64,000 bases of DNA from Streptomyces sp. SDr-06 (GTDB taxonomy: Bacteria > Actinomycetota > Actinomycetes > Streptomycetales > Streptomycetaceae): NCBI RefSeq assembly GCF_003324565.1, contig NZ_QOLA01000021.1, positions 62,001-126,000 on the forward strand. The letters run 5' to 3'. Under the pieces are notes generated by a model that saw nothing but the letters and a program-made list of their open reading frames with translations, did no database searches and was not told the DNA's origin. Positions 1 to 8,006 of this stretch are shown here, one piece after another. The position numbers and the translations under genes are program-made. Every line of letters starts with the position of its first letter. Within the stretch, counting starts at the first letter, position 1.

Positions 1-88
1 TGACCTCTTCCTCGGGGGTGTTGAGGCAGTCGATGAACGCGTAGATCCACAGCGCCAGGACCAGCAGGAACGGCAGATACCTGAGCAT
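1..88 (-). CDS. N-terminal part of a PLDc_N-type small membrane protein
   Basis: The gene starts at ATG 88 on the minus strand and runs off the left edge, so only about 29 residues are visible. They begin MLRYLPFLLVLALWIYAFID, a hydrophobic segment followed by an acidic stretch (CLNTPEEEV). This resembles the start of PLDc_N (phospholipase D nuclease N-terminal) membrane proteins, which often sit upstream of the UbiD gene in Streptomyces. The family call is an inference from this short stretch. The gene is divergent from the UbiD-like gene, with 88 bp between them. Confidence 0.6.
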   Translation of the reverse strand, partial: MLRYLPFLLVLALWIYAFIDCLNTPEEEV

Positions 89-163
89 GGTTGGAGAGTC
101 CCCCCGGGAACGGTTGCGGGCCGTGCCTCGGCCCCGGTGACCGGCCCAGGGTAGCGGGTGCCC

Positions 164-169
164 GATACT
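164..169 (+). promoter_or_regulatory. Predicted -10 box of a leaderless promoter for the UbiD-like gene
   Basis: GATACT lies 7 nt before ATG 177, and no Shine-Dalgarno sequence is visible. This spacing predicts that transcription starts at or next to the A of the start codon, giving a leaderless mRNA. The same layout recurs before ubiX, mqnA and menG. Confidence 0.5.
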
Positions 170-176
170 TGACCCC

Positions 177-1634
177 ATGGCTTACGACGATCTCCGATCG
201 CTGCTCAGGGCGCTGGAGCGCGAGGGCGACCTCAAGCGCATCAAGGCCGAGGTCGACCCGTATCTCGAAGTCGGCGAGATCGTCGACCGGGTCAACAAGG
301 CCGGGGGCCCCGCCCTCCTCTTCGAGAACGTCAAGGGCGCGTCGATGCCCCTGGCCATGAACGTGTACGGCACCGACCGCCGCCTCCTGAAGGCGCTGGG
401 GCTCACGTCGTACGAGGAGATCAGCGAGAAGATCGGCGGGCTGCTGAAGCCGGAGCTTCCGCAGGGCTTCGTCGGCGTCCGCGAGGCCTTCGGCAAGCTC
501 GGCTCGATGGTGCACGTGCCGCCGAAGAAGGTGAAGCAGGAGGCGGCCCCCGTCCAGGAGGTCGTCCTCAAGGGCGACGACGTCGATCTGGACCAGCTGC
601 CCGCGCTCTTCACCTGGCCCGAGGACGGCGGCTCGTTCTTCAACCTGGGGCTCACCCACACCAAGCACCCCGAGACGGGCGTGCGCAACCTCGGGCTCTA
701 CCGGCTCCAGCGCCACGACAAGCGCACCATCGGCATGCACTGGCAGATCCACAAGGACAGCCGCAACCACTACGCGGTCGCCGCCAAGCGCGGTGAGCGG
801 CTGCCGGTCGCCATCGCCTTCGGCTGCCCGCCCGCCGTCACATACGCCTCGACCGCGCCGCTGCCCGGCGACATCGACGAGTACCTCTTCGCCGGGTTCA
901 TCCAGGGCAAGCGGATCGAGATGGTCGACTGCAAGACGGTGCCGTTGCAGGTCCCGGCCAACGCCGAGGTCGTCATCGAGGGCTGGCTGGAGCCGGGCGA
1001 GATGCTGCCCGAGGGCCCGTTCGGCGACCACACCGGGTTCTACACCCCGCAGGAGCCGTTCCCCGCGCTGACCATCGACTGCGTGACGATGCGCAGGCGC
1101 CCGCTGCTCCAGTCGATCGTGGTCGGTCGGCCGCCCACCGAGGACGGGCCGCTGGGCCGGGCCACGGAGCGGTTCTTCCTGCCGCTCCTCAAGATCATCG
1201 TGCCGGACATCGTGGACTACCACCTGCCGGAGTCGGGCGGCTTCCACAACTGCGCGATCGTCTCGATCGACAAGAAGTACCCCAAGCACGCCCAGAAGGT
1301 CATGCACGCGATCTGGGGCGCGCACATGATGTCGCTGACCAAGCTGATCGTGATCGTGGACGCCGACTGCGACGTCCACAACCTGCACGAAGTGTCCTGG
1401 CGGGCCTTCGGGAACACCGACTACGCCCGCGACCTGACCGTCGTGGAAGGCCCGGTCGACCACCTCGACCACGCCTCGTACCAGCAGTTCTGGGGCGGCA
1501 AGGCGGGCATCGACGCGACCGCGAAGTGGCCCGAGGAGGGGTACACGCGGGACGGTGGATGGCCGGCGATGGTCGAGTCGGACGCGGAGACGGCCGCACG
1601 GGTGACAAGGCGTTGGAAGGAGTACGGGCTGTGA
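177..1634 (+). CDS. UbiD-family decarboxylase of menaquinone biosynthesis
   Basis: This 485-residue protein is a full-length member of the UbiD family of prenylated-FMN-dependent aromatic acid decarboxylases. In actinobacteria using the futalosine route, such an enzyme (MqnL) removes the carboxylate from the 1,4-dihydroxy-6-naphthoate-derived ring. Visible family features are the NLGLYRLQ segment, the EGPFGDHTGFY active-site region (about residues 280-290) and the usual family length. It requires prenyl-FMN from UbiX, encoded three genes downstream. The prenyltransferase gene follows closely and they probably form one operon. The start is ATG 177, with a -10-like GATACT just upstream and no Shine-Dalgarno. 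The family is clear; the exact step is inferred from the UbiD-UbiA-UbiX neighbourhood. Confidence 0.9.
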   Translation: MAYDDLRSLLRALEREGDLKRIKAEVDPYLEVGEIVDRVNKAGGPALLFENVKGASMPLAMNVYGTDRRLLKALGLTSYEEISEKIGGLLKPELPQGFVGVREAFGKLGSMVHVPPKKVKQEAAPVQEVVLKGDDVDLDQLPALFTWPEDGGSFFNLGLTHTKHPETGVRNLGLYRLQRHDKRTIGMHWQIHKDSRNHYAVAAKRGERLPVAIAFGCPPAVTYASTAPLPGDIDEYLFAGFIQGKRIEMVDCKTVPLQVPANAEVVIEGWLEPGEMLPEGPFGDHTGFYTPQEPFPALTIDCVTMRRRPLLQSIVVGRPPTEDGPLGRATERFFLPLLKIIVPDIVDYHLPESGGFHNCAIVSIDKKYPKHAQKVMHAIWGAHMMSLTKLIVIVDADCDVHNLHEVSWRAFGNTDYARDLTVVEGPVDHLDHASYQQFWGGKAGIDATAKWPEEGYTRDGGWPAMVESDAETAARVTRRWKEYGL

Positions 1635-1716
1635 GGTGCCGACAGATGAGGGTGAACAGCGGCGCGGAGGCCGGGTCCCCCCGCCCGCGCGGGAACGAAC
1701 CGGAGCGCGGACGCCA

Positions 1717-2619
1717 GTGAGTGCTTCAGCCGCAGCGGTCCCGCAGCCGGGCCGCACCAAGGCGTTCCTGCGCCTGGTCATGATCGAGCACTCGGTCTTC
1801 GCGCTGCCCTTCGCCTACATCGCCGCGCTGACCGCGATGTTCCAGCTCGACCGGAACATCCACTGGGGGCGGCTGCTCCTGGTCACCGTCGCCATGGTGG
1901 GGCTGCGCACGTTCGCGATGGCCTGCAACCGGATCATCGACCGCGAGATCGACGCCCGTAACCCGCGCACCGCGGGCCGCGAGCTGGTCACCGGCGCGGT
2001 CTCGGTGCGCTCCGCCTGGACGGGCGCGCTCATCGCCCTCGTCGTCTTCCTCGGCGCGGCCGCGGCGCTCAACCCGCTGTGCCTGGCGCTCGCGCCGGTC
2101 GCCGTCATCCCGATGGTGGTCTATCCGTACGGGAAGCGGTTCACCAACTTCCCGCAGGCCATCCTCGGCATCGCACAGGCGATGGGCCCGGTCGGCGCCT
2201 GGATCGCGATCACCGGGTCCTGGTCGTGGGACGCGGTGATCCTGGGTCTCGCCATCGGCATCTGGATCGGCGGCTTCGACCTGATCTACGCCTGCCAGGA
2301 CGTCGAGGCCGACCGCGGCCACGGGGTGAAGTCGGTGCCGGCCCGCTTCGGCATCCCGGCCGCGATTTACGGTGCGCGCGGCTGCCACACGGTGACGATG
2401 GCCCTGCTCGTCTGGTACGCCCTCGCCACCGGCGCCGGGTTCTTCTTCTGGCTGGGACTGCTCGTCGTGCTCGGGGCCTTCCTCTACGAGCACACCCTGG
2501 TCAAGCCGCACGACCTCTCGCGTCTGAACCGGGCGTTCTTCCAGGTCAACGGCTTCATCGGGATCGCCCTTTTCGTCTGCGCGCTGATCGACCTGCTGGT
2601 GCGGGGCCTCACGCTCTAG
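1717..2619 (+). CDS. mqnP: UbiA-family prenyltransferase of menaquinone biosynthesis (MqnP-type)
   Basis: This 300-residue polytopic membrane protein is a UbiA-superfamily aromatic prenyltransferase. It should attach the polyprenyl chain to the naphthoate-derived ring at the membrane. The first Asp-rich motif is NRIIDREID (about residues 73-81) and the second is QDVEADRGHG (about residue 200), with hydrophobic helices between and after. I chose GTG 1717 because GGAG lies 11 nt upstream. A longer in-frame reading from 1636 adds about 27 Arg/Gly-rich residues that look non-coding. It lies 82 bp downstream of the UbiD-like gene and just upstream of ubiX, which supports a late menaquinone role. 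Confidence 0.88.
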   Translation: MSASAAAVPQPGRTKAFLRLVMIEHSVFALPFAYIAALTAMFQLDRNIHWGRLLLVTVAMVGLRTFAMACNRIIDREIDARNPRTAGRELVTGAVSVRSAWTGALIALVVFLGAAAALNPLCLALAPVAVIPMVVYPYGKRFTNFPQAILGIAQAMGPVGAWIAITGSWSWDAVILGLAIGIWIGGFDLIYACQDVEADRGHGVKSVPARFGIPAAIYGARGCHTVTMALLVWYALATGAGFFFWLGLLVVLGAFLYEHTLVKPHDLSRLNRAFFQVNGFIGIALFVCALIDLLVRGLTL

Positions 2620-2653
2620 CCACCTGACCCGGACCCGGGCGCGGGTCGCCGGA

Positions 2654-2659
2654 TAGGCT
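2654..2659 (+). promoter_or_regulatory. Predicted -10 box of a leaderless promoter for ubiX
   Basis: TAGGCT matches the actinobacterial TANNNT -10 pattern and ends 7 nt before GTG 2667. No Shine-Dalgarno is visible. It suggests ubiX can be transcribed separately from the upstream prenyltransferase gene. Confidence 0.45.
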
Positions 2660-2666
2660 CGGACAC

Positions 2667-3392
2667 GTGGAGCACGTGAACGTACACAGTCAGCAGCGCA
2701 AGCCGTGGGTGGTCGGGATCTCGGGTGCGTCCGGGACGCCGTACGCGGCGGCGGTGCTGCGCGCGCTGCTGGCCGCCGGGGAGAGCGTGGACCTGGTGGT
2801 CTCGCGGGCCTCGCGCCTGACGCTGCTCGACGAGACCGGCATCGCGTTCCGCGACGCGCACTGGCAGGACGATCTGCGCACGTGGCTGGCGCGGGGCGCG
2901 GACGGCAAACCGGGCACGTTCGGCGCGGTGGACGTCTCGGACGTACGGCACTGGGCGGCCGGGGACCTGGCGGCGGGGCCCTCGTCGGGCTCGTACCCGG
3001 TGCGGGGGATGCTGATCGTGCCGGCGTCGACGGCCTGTGTGGCCGGGGTCGCGCTCGGGCTTTCGAAGGACCTGTTGCAGCGGGCCGCGAGCGTGACGCT
3101 CAAGGAGCGGCGGAAGCTGGTGGTCGCGGTGCGCGAGACGCCGCTGAACGGACAGACGCTCAAGCACCTGGTGACACTGGACGAGGCGGGCGCGGTGGTG
3201 CTGCCCGCCTCTCCGGCGTTCTACGCGGGGGCGACGCACATCCAGGATCTGGTGGACTTCGTCGCGGGGCGCGTACTGGACGCGGCAGGGGTGCCGCACG
3301 GCCTGTACCGCCGTTGGGAGGGAGAGCTGGGGTCGGGATCCGCTCCGGTCGAGCGGGGCCGGGACCTTGGAGGTGGCTCTCGCGAGAACTAG
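2667..3392 (+). CDS. ubiX: Flavin prenyltransferase UbiX
   Basis: This protein (241 residues) joins a dimethylallyl group to FMN to make prenyl-FMN, the cofactor needed by UbiD-type decarboxylases. The N-terminal nucleotide-binding loop GISGASGTPYAAAVLRALL and the family hallmark ASTACVAGVALGLSKDLLQRA, followed by LKERRKLVVAVRETPLN, are intact. The C-terminal 30 residues are a Gly/Arg-rich tail beyond the usual UbiX length of about 190-210. GTG 2667 is preferred because of the -10-like TAGGCT 7 nt upstream; GTG 2676 is an alternative. Its stop codon shares a CTAG tetramer with the stop of the convergent 41-codon gene. Confidence 0.92.
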   Translation: MEHVNVHSQQRKPWVVGISGASGTPYAAAVLRALLAAGESVDLVVSRASRLTLLDETGIAFRDAHWQDDLRTWLARGADGKPGTFGAVDVSDVRHWAAGDLAAGPSSGSYPVRGMLIVPASTACVAGVALGLSKDLLQRAASVTLKERRKLVVAVRETPLNGQTLKHLVTLDEAGAVVLPASPAFYAGATHIQDLVDFVAGRVLDAAGVPHGLYRRWEGELGSGSAPVERGRDLGGGSREN

Positions 3393-3514
3393 CGCTTCTT
3401 GGCGGCGCGCTTGGGGGCGCGGGGCTTCGTCGCGGACGGCTGGTGGGCACGGGACCGGTTGGCCAGGTCCTGAAGCTCGCGCATCCGGGCGTAGGCCATC
3501 TCGATCGTGTACAC
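3389..3514 (-). CDS. Small basic protein of unknown function (41 residues)
   Basis: I do not recognise this protein. It starts at GTG 3514 with a good Shine-Dalgarno (AGGAG at 3523-3527, 8 nt upstream). It reads MYTIEMAYARMRELQDLANR, followed by a Lys/Arg/Pro/Ala tail ending PKRAAKKR. The first half could form an amphipathic helix. The basic tail resembles nucleic-acid-binding tails of actinobacterial proteins, but that is inference. It is divergent from the Lrp gene across an AT-richer 142-bp region and convergent with ubiX, with which it shares the overlapping stop CTAG. Longer in-frame reading to 3598 is possible but has no ribosome site. Confidence 0.6.
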   Translation of the reverse strand: MYTIEMAYARMRELQDLANRSRAHQPSATKPRAPKRAAKKR

Positions 3515-3656
3515 GGTGACAACTCCTGAAAGATCGTCTTTGATCTGCTGGAAATTTATGCAAGCAGCTGAATGATTCGCAGGGTGTCGCCCCTGCATGC
3601 CTTAGATTCTACACTTAAACTCGCGGTATCGCTGAACAATGGAAGGCTTCAGGCAT

Positions 3657-4106
3657 ATGGACGCCGTCGATAGGCAGCTCATCCAGGCACTGCGGGAGAA
3701 CGGCAGGGCCTCGTACGCGGAACTGGGCCGGCTCGTCGGGCTCTCCGGCCCCAGCGTCACCGACCGCATCAACCGTCTGGAGGCCGCCGGTGTCATCACC
3801 GGATACCGCGCCACCGTGGACGCGGCCTCGCTCGGCCTCGGCGTCACCGCGCTGATCGGCATCTCGCTCTCGGACGCCGCCGACCACGAGGACGTGGCCC
3901 GGCGCCTGCGCGACCTCGCCGAGATCGAGGACTGCTGGTTCATCGCGGGCGACGACTCGTACATGCTCAAGATCCGGGCCGGGGACGTCGACGGCCTGGA
4001 GAAGACGATCCGCAGGCTCGGCTCGACCAAGGGCGTCTCGCGCACCCGTACCACGATCGTGCTCTCCACCAAGTGGGAGAACCGGGTCGGGGAACTTCCC
4101 GAGTAG
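3657..4106 (+). CDS. Lrp/AsnC-family transcriptional regulator
   Basis: This 149-residue protein has the standard two-domain layout. An N-terminal winged HTH (MDAVDRQLIQALRENGRASY through GLSGPSVTDRINRLEAAGVI) is followed by a RAM/AsnC effector domain from about residue 65, with GDDSYMLKIRAGDVDGLE in the expected ligand-loop position. Such regulators sense amino acids or other small molecules and usually autoregulate. ATG 3657 is chosen because it starts the conserved domain; ATG 3639 would add six residues. It lies 55 bp upstream of mqnE and could link menaquinone synthesis to amino-acid status, but no target is proven. Confidence 0.88.
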   Translation: MDAVDRQLIQALRENGRASYAELGRLVGLSGPSVTDRINRLEAAGVITGYRATVDAASLGLGVTALIGISLSDAADHEDVARRLRDLAEIEDCWFIAGDDSYMLKIRAGDVDGLEKTIRRLGSTKGVSRTRTTIVLSTKWENRVGELPE

Positions 4107-4161
4107 GGCGGGGCGTACCTTTGGTGGAGCCTGAAAGACACACGTATGGGAGGCGGCCTTG

Positions 4162-5325
4162 ATGGACGCGGGACTCAAGCGCGAGCTGGAGCAGAAGGTC
4201 CGGGCCGGCGAGCGGCTCAGCCGCGAGGACGGCGTCGCGCTCTACGCGTCGGACGATCTGGCCTGGCTCGGCGGGCTCGCCCACGAGGTGCGCACGCGCA
4301 AGAACGGTGACGTCGTCCACTTCAACGTGAACCGTCACCTCAACATGACCAACGTGTGCACGGCGTCGTGCGCGTACTGCTCGTTCCAGCGCAAGCCGGG
4401 CGAGAAGGACGCGTACACGATGCGCATCGAGGAGGCCGTCCGCCTCGCCAAGGCGATGGAGAACGACAACCTCACCGAGCTGCACATCGTCAACGGGCTC
4501 CACCCGACGCTCCCGTGGCGCTACTACCCGCGTTCGCTCAAGGCCCTCAAGGAGGCGCTGCCGAACGTCGGCCTGAAGGCGTTCACGGCGACCGAGATCC
4601 ACCACTTCGAGACGATCTCCGGGCTGAGCGCGAGCGAGATCCTGGACGAGCTCATCGACGCCGGCCTTGAGTCGCTGACCGGCGGCGGCGCCGAGATCTT
4701 CGACTGGGAGGTCCGCCAGCACATCGTGGACCACCGCACGCACTGGGAAGACTGGTCGCGCATCCACCGCCTCGCCCACGAGAAGGGCCTCAAGACGCCC
4801 GCGACCATGCTGTACGGGCACATCGAGGAGCCGCGTCACCGCGTCGACCACGTGCTGCGGCTGCGCGAGCTCCAGGACGAGACCGGCGGCTTCCAGGTCT
4901 TCATCCCGCTGCGCTACCAGCACGACTTCGTGGACATGCAGGACGGCAAGGTCCGCAACAAGCTCCAGGCGCGCACCACGATGGCGACGGGCGCCGAGTC
5001 GCTGAAGACCTTCGCGGTCTCCCGCCTCCTGTTCGACAACGTGCCGCACGTGAAGTGCTTCTGGGTCATGCACGGCCTCCAGACCACGCAGCTCGCGCTC
5101 CAGCACGGCGCCGACGACATGGACGGCTCGGTCGTCGAGTACAAGATCACGCACGACGCCGACAACTACGGCACGCCGAACAAGCTCACCCGCGACGACC
5201 TGCTCGACCTCATCCGCGAGGCCGGCTTCCGCCCCGTGGAGCGCAACACGCGGTACGAGATCATCCGCGAGTACCCGGGCCCGGACGCGGAGCTGCGCGA
5301 GGCGCCGCAGCCGATGCGCTTCTGA
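4162..5325 (+). CDS. mqnE: Aminofutalosine synthase MqnE (radical SAM)
   Basis: MqnE joins 3-[(1-carboxyvinyl)oxy]benzoate, the MqnA product, to S-adenosylmethionine, giving 6-amino-6-deoxyfutalosine. The 387-residue protein has the radical-SAM cluster motif CTASCAYC (C66, C70, C73) and full family length. The start is ATG 4162 with GGAGG at 4149-4153, 8 nt upstream; TTG 4159 is an in-frame alternative. Unlike the other menaquinone genes here it has a clear Shine-Dalgarno. A GNAT gene begins 11 nt after its stop, so the two are probably co-transcribed. MqnE and MqnC are related, but the segment NMTNVCTASCAYCSF and the context support MqnE. Confidence 0.93.
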   Translation: MDAGLKRELEQKVRAGERLSREDGVALYASDDLAWLGGLAHEVRTRKNGDVVHFNVNRHLNMTNVCTASCAYCSFQRKPGEKDAYTMRIEEAVRLAKAMENDNLTELHIVNGLHPTLPWRYYPRSLKALKEALPNVGLKAFTATEIHHFETISGLSASEILDELIDAGLESLTGGGAEIFDWEVRQHIVDHRTHWEDWSRIHRLAHEKGLKTPATMLYGHIEEPRHRVDHVLRLRELQDETGGFQVFIPLRYQHDFVDMQDGKVRNKLQARTTMATGAESLKTFAVSRLLFDNVPHVKCFWVMHGLQTTQLALQHGADDMDGSVVEYKITHDADNYGTPNKLTRDDLLDLIREAGFRPVERNTRYEIIREYPGPDAELREAPQPMRF

Positions 5326-5336
5326 ACGAGGGCCCC

Positions 5337-5861
5337 ATGGCACTGACCTTCCAGCTCGACCCGGCGGTCACCCCGGCTCTGCGGGACGACATCCTCGGCC
5401 TGTGGGCCGAGGTGTCCAACGCGGGCGGGGCCGTCGGGTTCGTGCCGCCGGTCTCCATCGAGGACGTACGGCCCGAACTGGTCAAGCACCTCGCGGCCAT
5501 GGCCGAGGGCCGGATGCGGCTGGTCGTCGGGTTCGACGAGGAGGGACGCGCCGCCGCCACGGCGTTCGTCGCGTACAACACACACCGCCTGATGGCGCAC
5601 TGGGTGTGGCTGTACACCGTCATGGTGCACCCCGCGCACCAGGGCAAGGGGTACGGCCGCGACCTGATGCGGGCGACCGCCGACGCGGTGCGCGGCCTCG
5701 GCGGCATCGACGCGATCCGGCTCACCTGCCGGGGCGGCACCGGCGCCGACCGGTTCTACACGGCGTGCGGTTACAAGGAGGTCGGACGGGTGCCCGGCGC
5801 GATCCGGGTCGCCGACGGTGACGACCGCGACGACATCATCATGCTGCTCCCCCTGAACTGA
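5337..5861 (+). CDS. GNAT-family N-acetyltransferase, in operon with mqnE
   Basis: This 174-residue protein has the GNAT acetyl-CoA-binding signature VMVHPAHQGKGYGRDLMRA (Q/RxxGxG/A type) at about residues 96-114, preceded by the usual beta strands. Its C-terminal FYTACGYKEVGRVPG is the usual final GNAT element. The substrate cannot be read from the sequence. ATG 5337 follows a purine-rich GAACGAGGG and lies 11 nt after mqnE, which implies co-transcription. A role in menaquinone metabolism is possible but unsupported beyond position. Confidence 0.85.
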   Translation: MALTFQLDPAVTPALRDDILGLWAEVSNAGGAVGFVPPVSIEDVRPELVKHLAAMAEGRMRLVVGFDEEGRAAATAFVAYNTHRLMAHWVWLYTVMVHPAHQGKGYGRDLMRATADAVRGLGGIDAIRLTCRGGTGADRFYTACGYKEVGRVPGAIRVADGDDRDDIIMLLPLN

Positions 5862-5919
5862 TCCAATTGTGGGCGTGCTTCACTAGTCGGACAGGGCCAC
5901 CGTAGAGAGAAGGTCAGTC

Positions 5920-6216
5920 GTGAACGCCGCCAAGCCGAGCGCCACCATCTGGTACACCATGCTGCGCGTGGGGATCTTCATCGGCAGCCTGGTCTTCGTC
6001 GGCCTGCTGGTCCAGTTCGGTGTGCTGCCCAAGGGGCTCGGCCACTCCAACTTCATCTGGGTGATCCTGCTCGCCCTGGTCATCTCCGCGCCGCTCAGCT
6101 TCGTGCTGCTGCGCAAGCAGCGCGACGCGATGTCCGCGCAGCTCGTCACCAAGGTGGAGAGCGCGAAGGCGAAGCTGGAGGCGAACCGGTCCCAGGAGGA
6201 CCGTCTCGCCCAGTAG
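5920..6216 (+). CDS. DUF4229 small membrane protein
   Basis: This 98-residue protein has two predicted membrane helices (about residues 11-31, MLRVGIFIGSLVFVGLLVQF, and 44-62, FIWVILLALVISAPLSFVLL). They are followed by a charged, probably helical, cytoplasmic tail rich in Lys, Glu and Ala. The pattern matches DUF4229 proteins of actinobacteria, whose function is unknown. GTG 5920 is preceded by GAGAGAAGG. A strong hairpin lies just downstream. Confidence 0.8.
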   Translation: MNAAKPSATIWYTMLRVGIFIGSLVFVGLLVQFGVLPKGLGHSNFIWVILLALVISAPLSFVLLRKQRDAMSAQLVTKVESAKAKLEANRSQEDRLAQ

Positions 6217-6251
6217 GCGCCCCGCGCAGGACACACCCCACCCTTCTCGTA

Positions 6252-6290
6252 CGGCCCGGCCCCGGAGCTCACCGCTCCAGGGCCGGGCCG
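6252..6290 (+). terminator. Strong hairpin terminator after the DUF4229 gene
   Basis: CGGCCCGGCCC (6252-6262) pairs with GGGCCGGGCCG (6280-6290). Inside, GGAGC and GCTCC extend the stem. The hairpin lies 36 bp after the stop and is followed by CCGCTGTTTC. Confidence 0.75.
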
Positions 6291-6346
6291 CCGCTGTTTC
6301 CGGCCGGGCGGGAGCGGCTTCCGGTCATCCCGGGGTAAAAGAACTG

Positions 6347-6378
6347 CTTTGAGGTTCTCAAAGTTCAAGTGTTAACGT
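6347..6378 (+). promoter_or_regulatory. Promoter with palindromic operator over the -35 box (leader peptide/DAACS transporter)
   Basis: CTTTGAGGTTCTCAAAG (6347-6363) is a perfect 7-3-7 palindrome. It covers a plausible -35 box TTGAGG (6349-6354). An 18-bp spacer leads to a -10 box TAACGT (6373-6378), which ends 7 nt before the ATG of the leader peptide. The geometry predicts a leaderless transcript controlled by a dimeric regulator at -35. The regulator is not identifiable here. Confidence 0.55.
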
Positions 6379-6385
6379 GTTCGAC

Positions 6386-6499
6386 ATGACGACAGCAGCA
6401 GTGCACCAGCACCCCACCGGCGGAGCCGTTCCGCTCGTGGCGCGTCTGCATGTCGACCTCTGCCGCTGCATGTCCGCGGTCTGTTGCCGCGACGTCTGA
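6386..6499 (+). CDS. Cysteine-rich leader peptide upstream of the DAACS transporter
   Basis: This 37-codon ORF ends HVDLCRCMSAVCCRDV, with four Cys codons in eleven positions near the end. It matches the actinobacterial putative leader peptides of the HVDLxRxxSAxC type, often found before sulfur and cysteine genes. It has no Shine-Dalgarno, and a -10-like TAACGT lies 7 nt upstream, so it is probably translated from the first base of the mRNA. The transporter gene starts about 130 nt after its stop. The likely role is cis-acting: ribosome stalling at the Cys codons when cysteine is scarce would change folding or translation downstream. This role is inferred, not shown. Confidence 0.75.
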   Translation: MTTAAVHQHPTGGAVPLVARLHVDLCRCMSAVCCRDV

Positions 6500-6630
6500 C
6501 CCCGGCATCATGCGGCGGCGTCTTCCGCGTTACGTGACCGGTCCACGCTGACCAGTCCCCTGTGAACGGGCGCCGCGCTCATCTTCGAACGTCGATCAGT
6601 CCCCGTCTCCGCTCACCCGGGAGTATGTCC

Positions 6631-7962
6631 GTGTCCTCCGCGACCGCCCAGGAGAAGCCCAAGCGCGGCTCCTCCATATCCTCGATATTCTCGAAGTTTC
6701 CCTTCTGGGCCCAGATCATCGCCGGCCTCGTCCTCGGCGGCCTGCTCGGCTGGCTCGCCCGCAGCCAGGACATCGGCTGGCTCAAGGACACCCTGGAGCA
6801 GATCGGCAGCATCTTCGTCCAGCTCCTGAAGCTGGCCGTGGCGCCGCTCGTCTTCTTCGCGATCCTGGTGTCGATCACCAACCTCCGCAAGGTCAACAAC
6901 GCCGCCCGGCTGGCCTCGCGCACCCTGCTCTGGTTCATGATCACGTCGCTGATCGCGGTGGCCATCGGCCTCGTCATCGGGCTGCTCACCAACCCGGGCG
7001 CGGGCACGGGGCTGACCCCGAAGGACGGCAAGCTCCCCAAGCACACGGGCTCCTGGCTGGACTTCCTGACCGGGATCATCCCGACGGACGTGGTGACGCC
7101 GTTCACCGAACTCAACGTCCTGCAGATCGTGTTCATGGCCGCCGTCGCCGGCATCGCGCTGCTCCAGCTCGGCGAGAAGGCCAAGCCGATCCTCACCCTC
7201 AGCGAGGCCGTTCTGGAGCTGCTCCAGAAGGCGCTGTGGTGGGTCATCCGGCTCGCCCCGCTCGGCACGCTCGGCCTCATCGGCTTCGCCATCGCCGACT
7301 ACGGCTGGGACCTCATCGGCAAGTACGCCACCTTCACCGCGGACGTCTACATCGGCTGCGCGCTGGTGATGTTCGGGGTCTACCCGCTGCTGCTCGCCAC
7401 CGTCGCCAAGGTCAACCCGGTCCAGTTCTTCAAGGGTGCCTGGCCCGCGATCCAGCTCGCCTTCGTCTCCCGCTCCTCCGTGGGCACGATGCCGCTGACC
7501 CAGAAGGTCACCGAGCGGCTCGGTGTGCCCAAGGAGTACGCGTCCTTCGCCGTGCCGTTCGGCTCGACCACCAAGATGGACGGCTGCGCGGCGATCTACC
7601 CGGCGCTCGCGGCGATCTTCATCGCCCAGATCTTCGACGTGCACCTCGGTGTCGGCGACTACGTCCTGATCGCGTTCGTCTCGGTCATCGGTTCGGCGGC
7701 GACGGCGGGTCTGACGGGCGCCACGGTCATGCTGACCCTGACCCTCTCCACGCTGGGCCTGCCCCTGGAGGGCGTCGGCCTGCTCATGGCGATCGACCCG
7801 GTCCTGGACATGATGCGTACGGCCACGAACGTGGCGGGGCAGGCGCTGGTACCGGTCATCGTGTCGGCGCGGGAGAAGATCCTGGATCTGGACGCGTTCA
7901 ACCGGGCGTCCGGGTCGCCCGTGGAGGAGTCCTCCGACTCCCCGGTGCCGGTCGCGGCGTAG
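6631..7962 (+). CDS. DAACS-family symporter, possibly for cystine
   Basis: This membrane protein of about 443 residues belongs to the dicarboxylate/amino acid:cation symporter family (DctA, GltP, TcyP). Hallmarks are the serine-rich reentrant loop AFVSRSSVGTMPLTQ and the pore segment PFGSTTKMDGCAAIYPALAAIFIAQ, with the helix-8 motif MMRTATNVAGQALVPVIV near the end. GTG 6631 is chosen because GGGAG (6619-6623) lies 7 nt upstream; ATG 6625 is in frame but only 1 nt from that site. The family covers dicarboxylate, glutamate, serine and cystine carriers. The Cys-rich leader peptide upstream favours cystine or another sulfur compound, but the substrate is unproven. Confidence 0.88.
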   Translation: MSSATAQEKPKRGSSISSIFSKFPFWAQIIAGLVLGGLLGWLARSQDIGWLKDTLEQIGSIFVQLLKLAVAPLVFFAILVSITNLRKVNNAARLASRTLLWFMITSLIAVAIGLVIGLLTNPGAGTGLTPKDGKLPKHTGSWLDFLTGIIPTDVVTPFTELNVLQIVFMAAVAGIALLQLGEKAKPILTLSEAVLELLQKALWWVIRLAPLGTLGLIGFAIADYGWDLIGKYATFTADVYIGCALVMFGVYPLLLATVAKVNPVQFFKGAWPAIQLAFVSRSSVGTMPLTQKVTERLGVPKEYASFAVPFGSTTKMDGCAAIYPALAAIFIAQIFDVHLGVGDYVLIAFVSVIGSAATAGLTGATVMLTLTLSTLGLPLEGVGLLMAIDPVLDMMRTATNVAGQALVPVIVSAREKILDLDAFNRASGSPVEESSDSPVPVAA

Positions 7963-8006
7963 CCCCTCCGGGGGTGCGGCCTCTGTGACCCGGGGTCGGG
8001 GCGGGC
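7963..8006. other. Short spacer after the symporter gene
   Basis: This GC-rich spacer leads into the repeat array at 8007-8525. I see no gene or distinct signal in it. Confidence 0.5.

Noticed and set aside
1636..1716. Upstream start for the UbiA-type prenyltransferase
   Set aside because: It adds 27 Arg/Gly/Pro-rich residues absent from the family and lacks a ribosome site; GTG 1717 has GGAG at a suitable distance.
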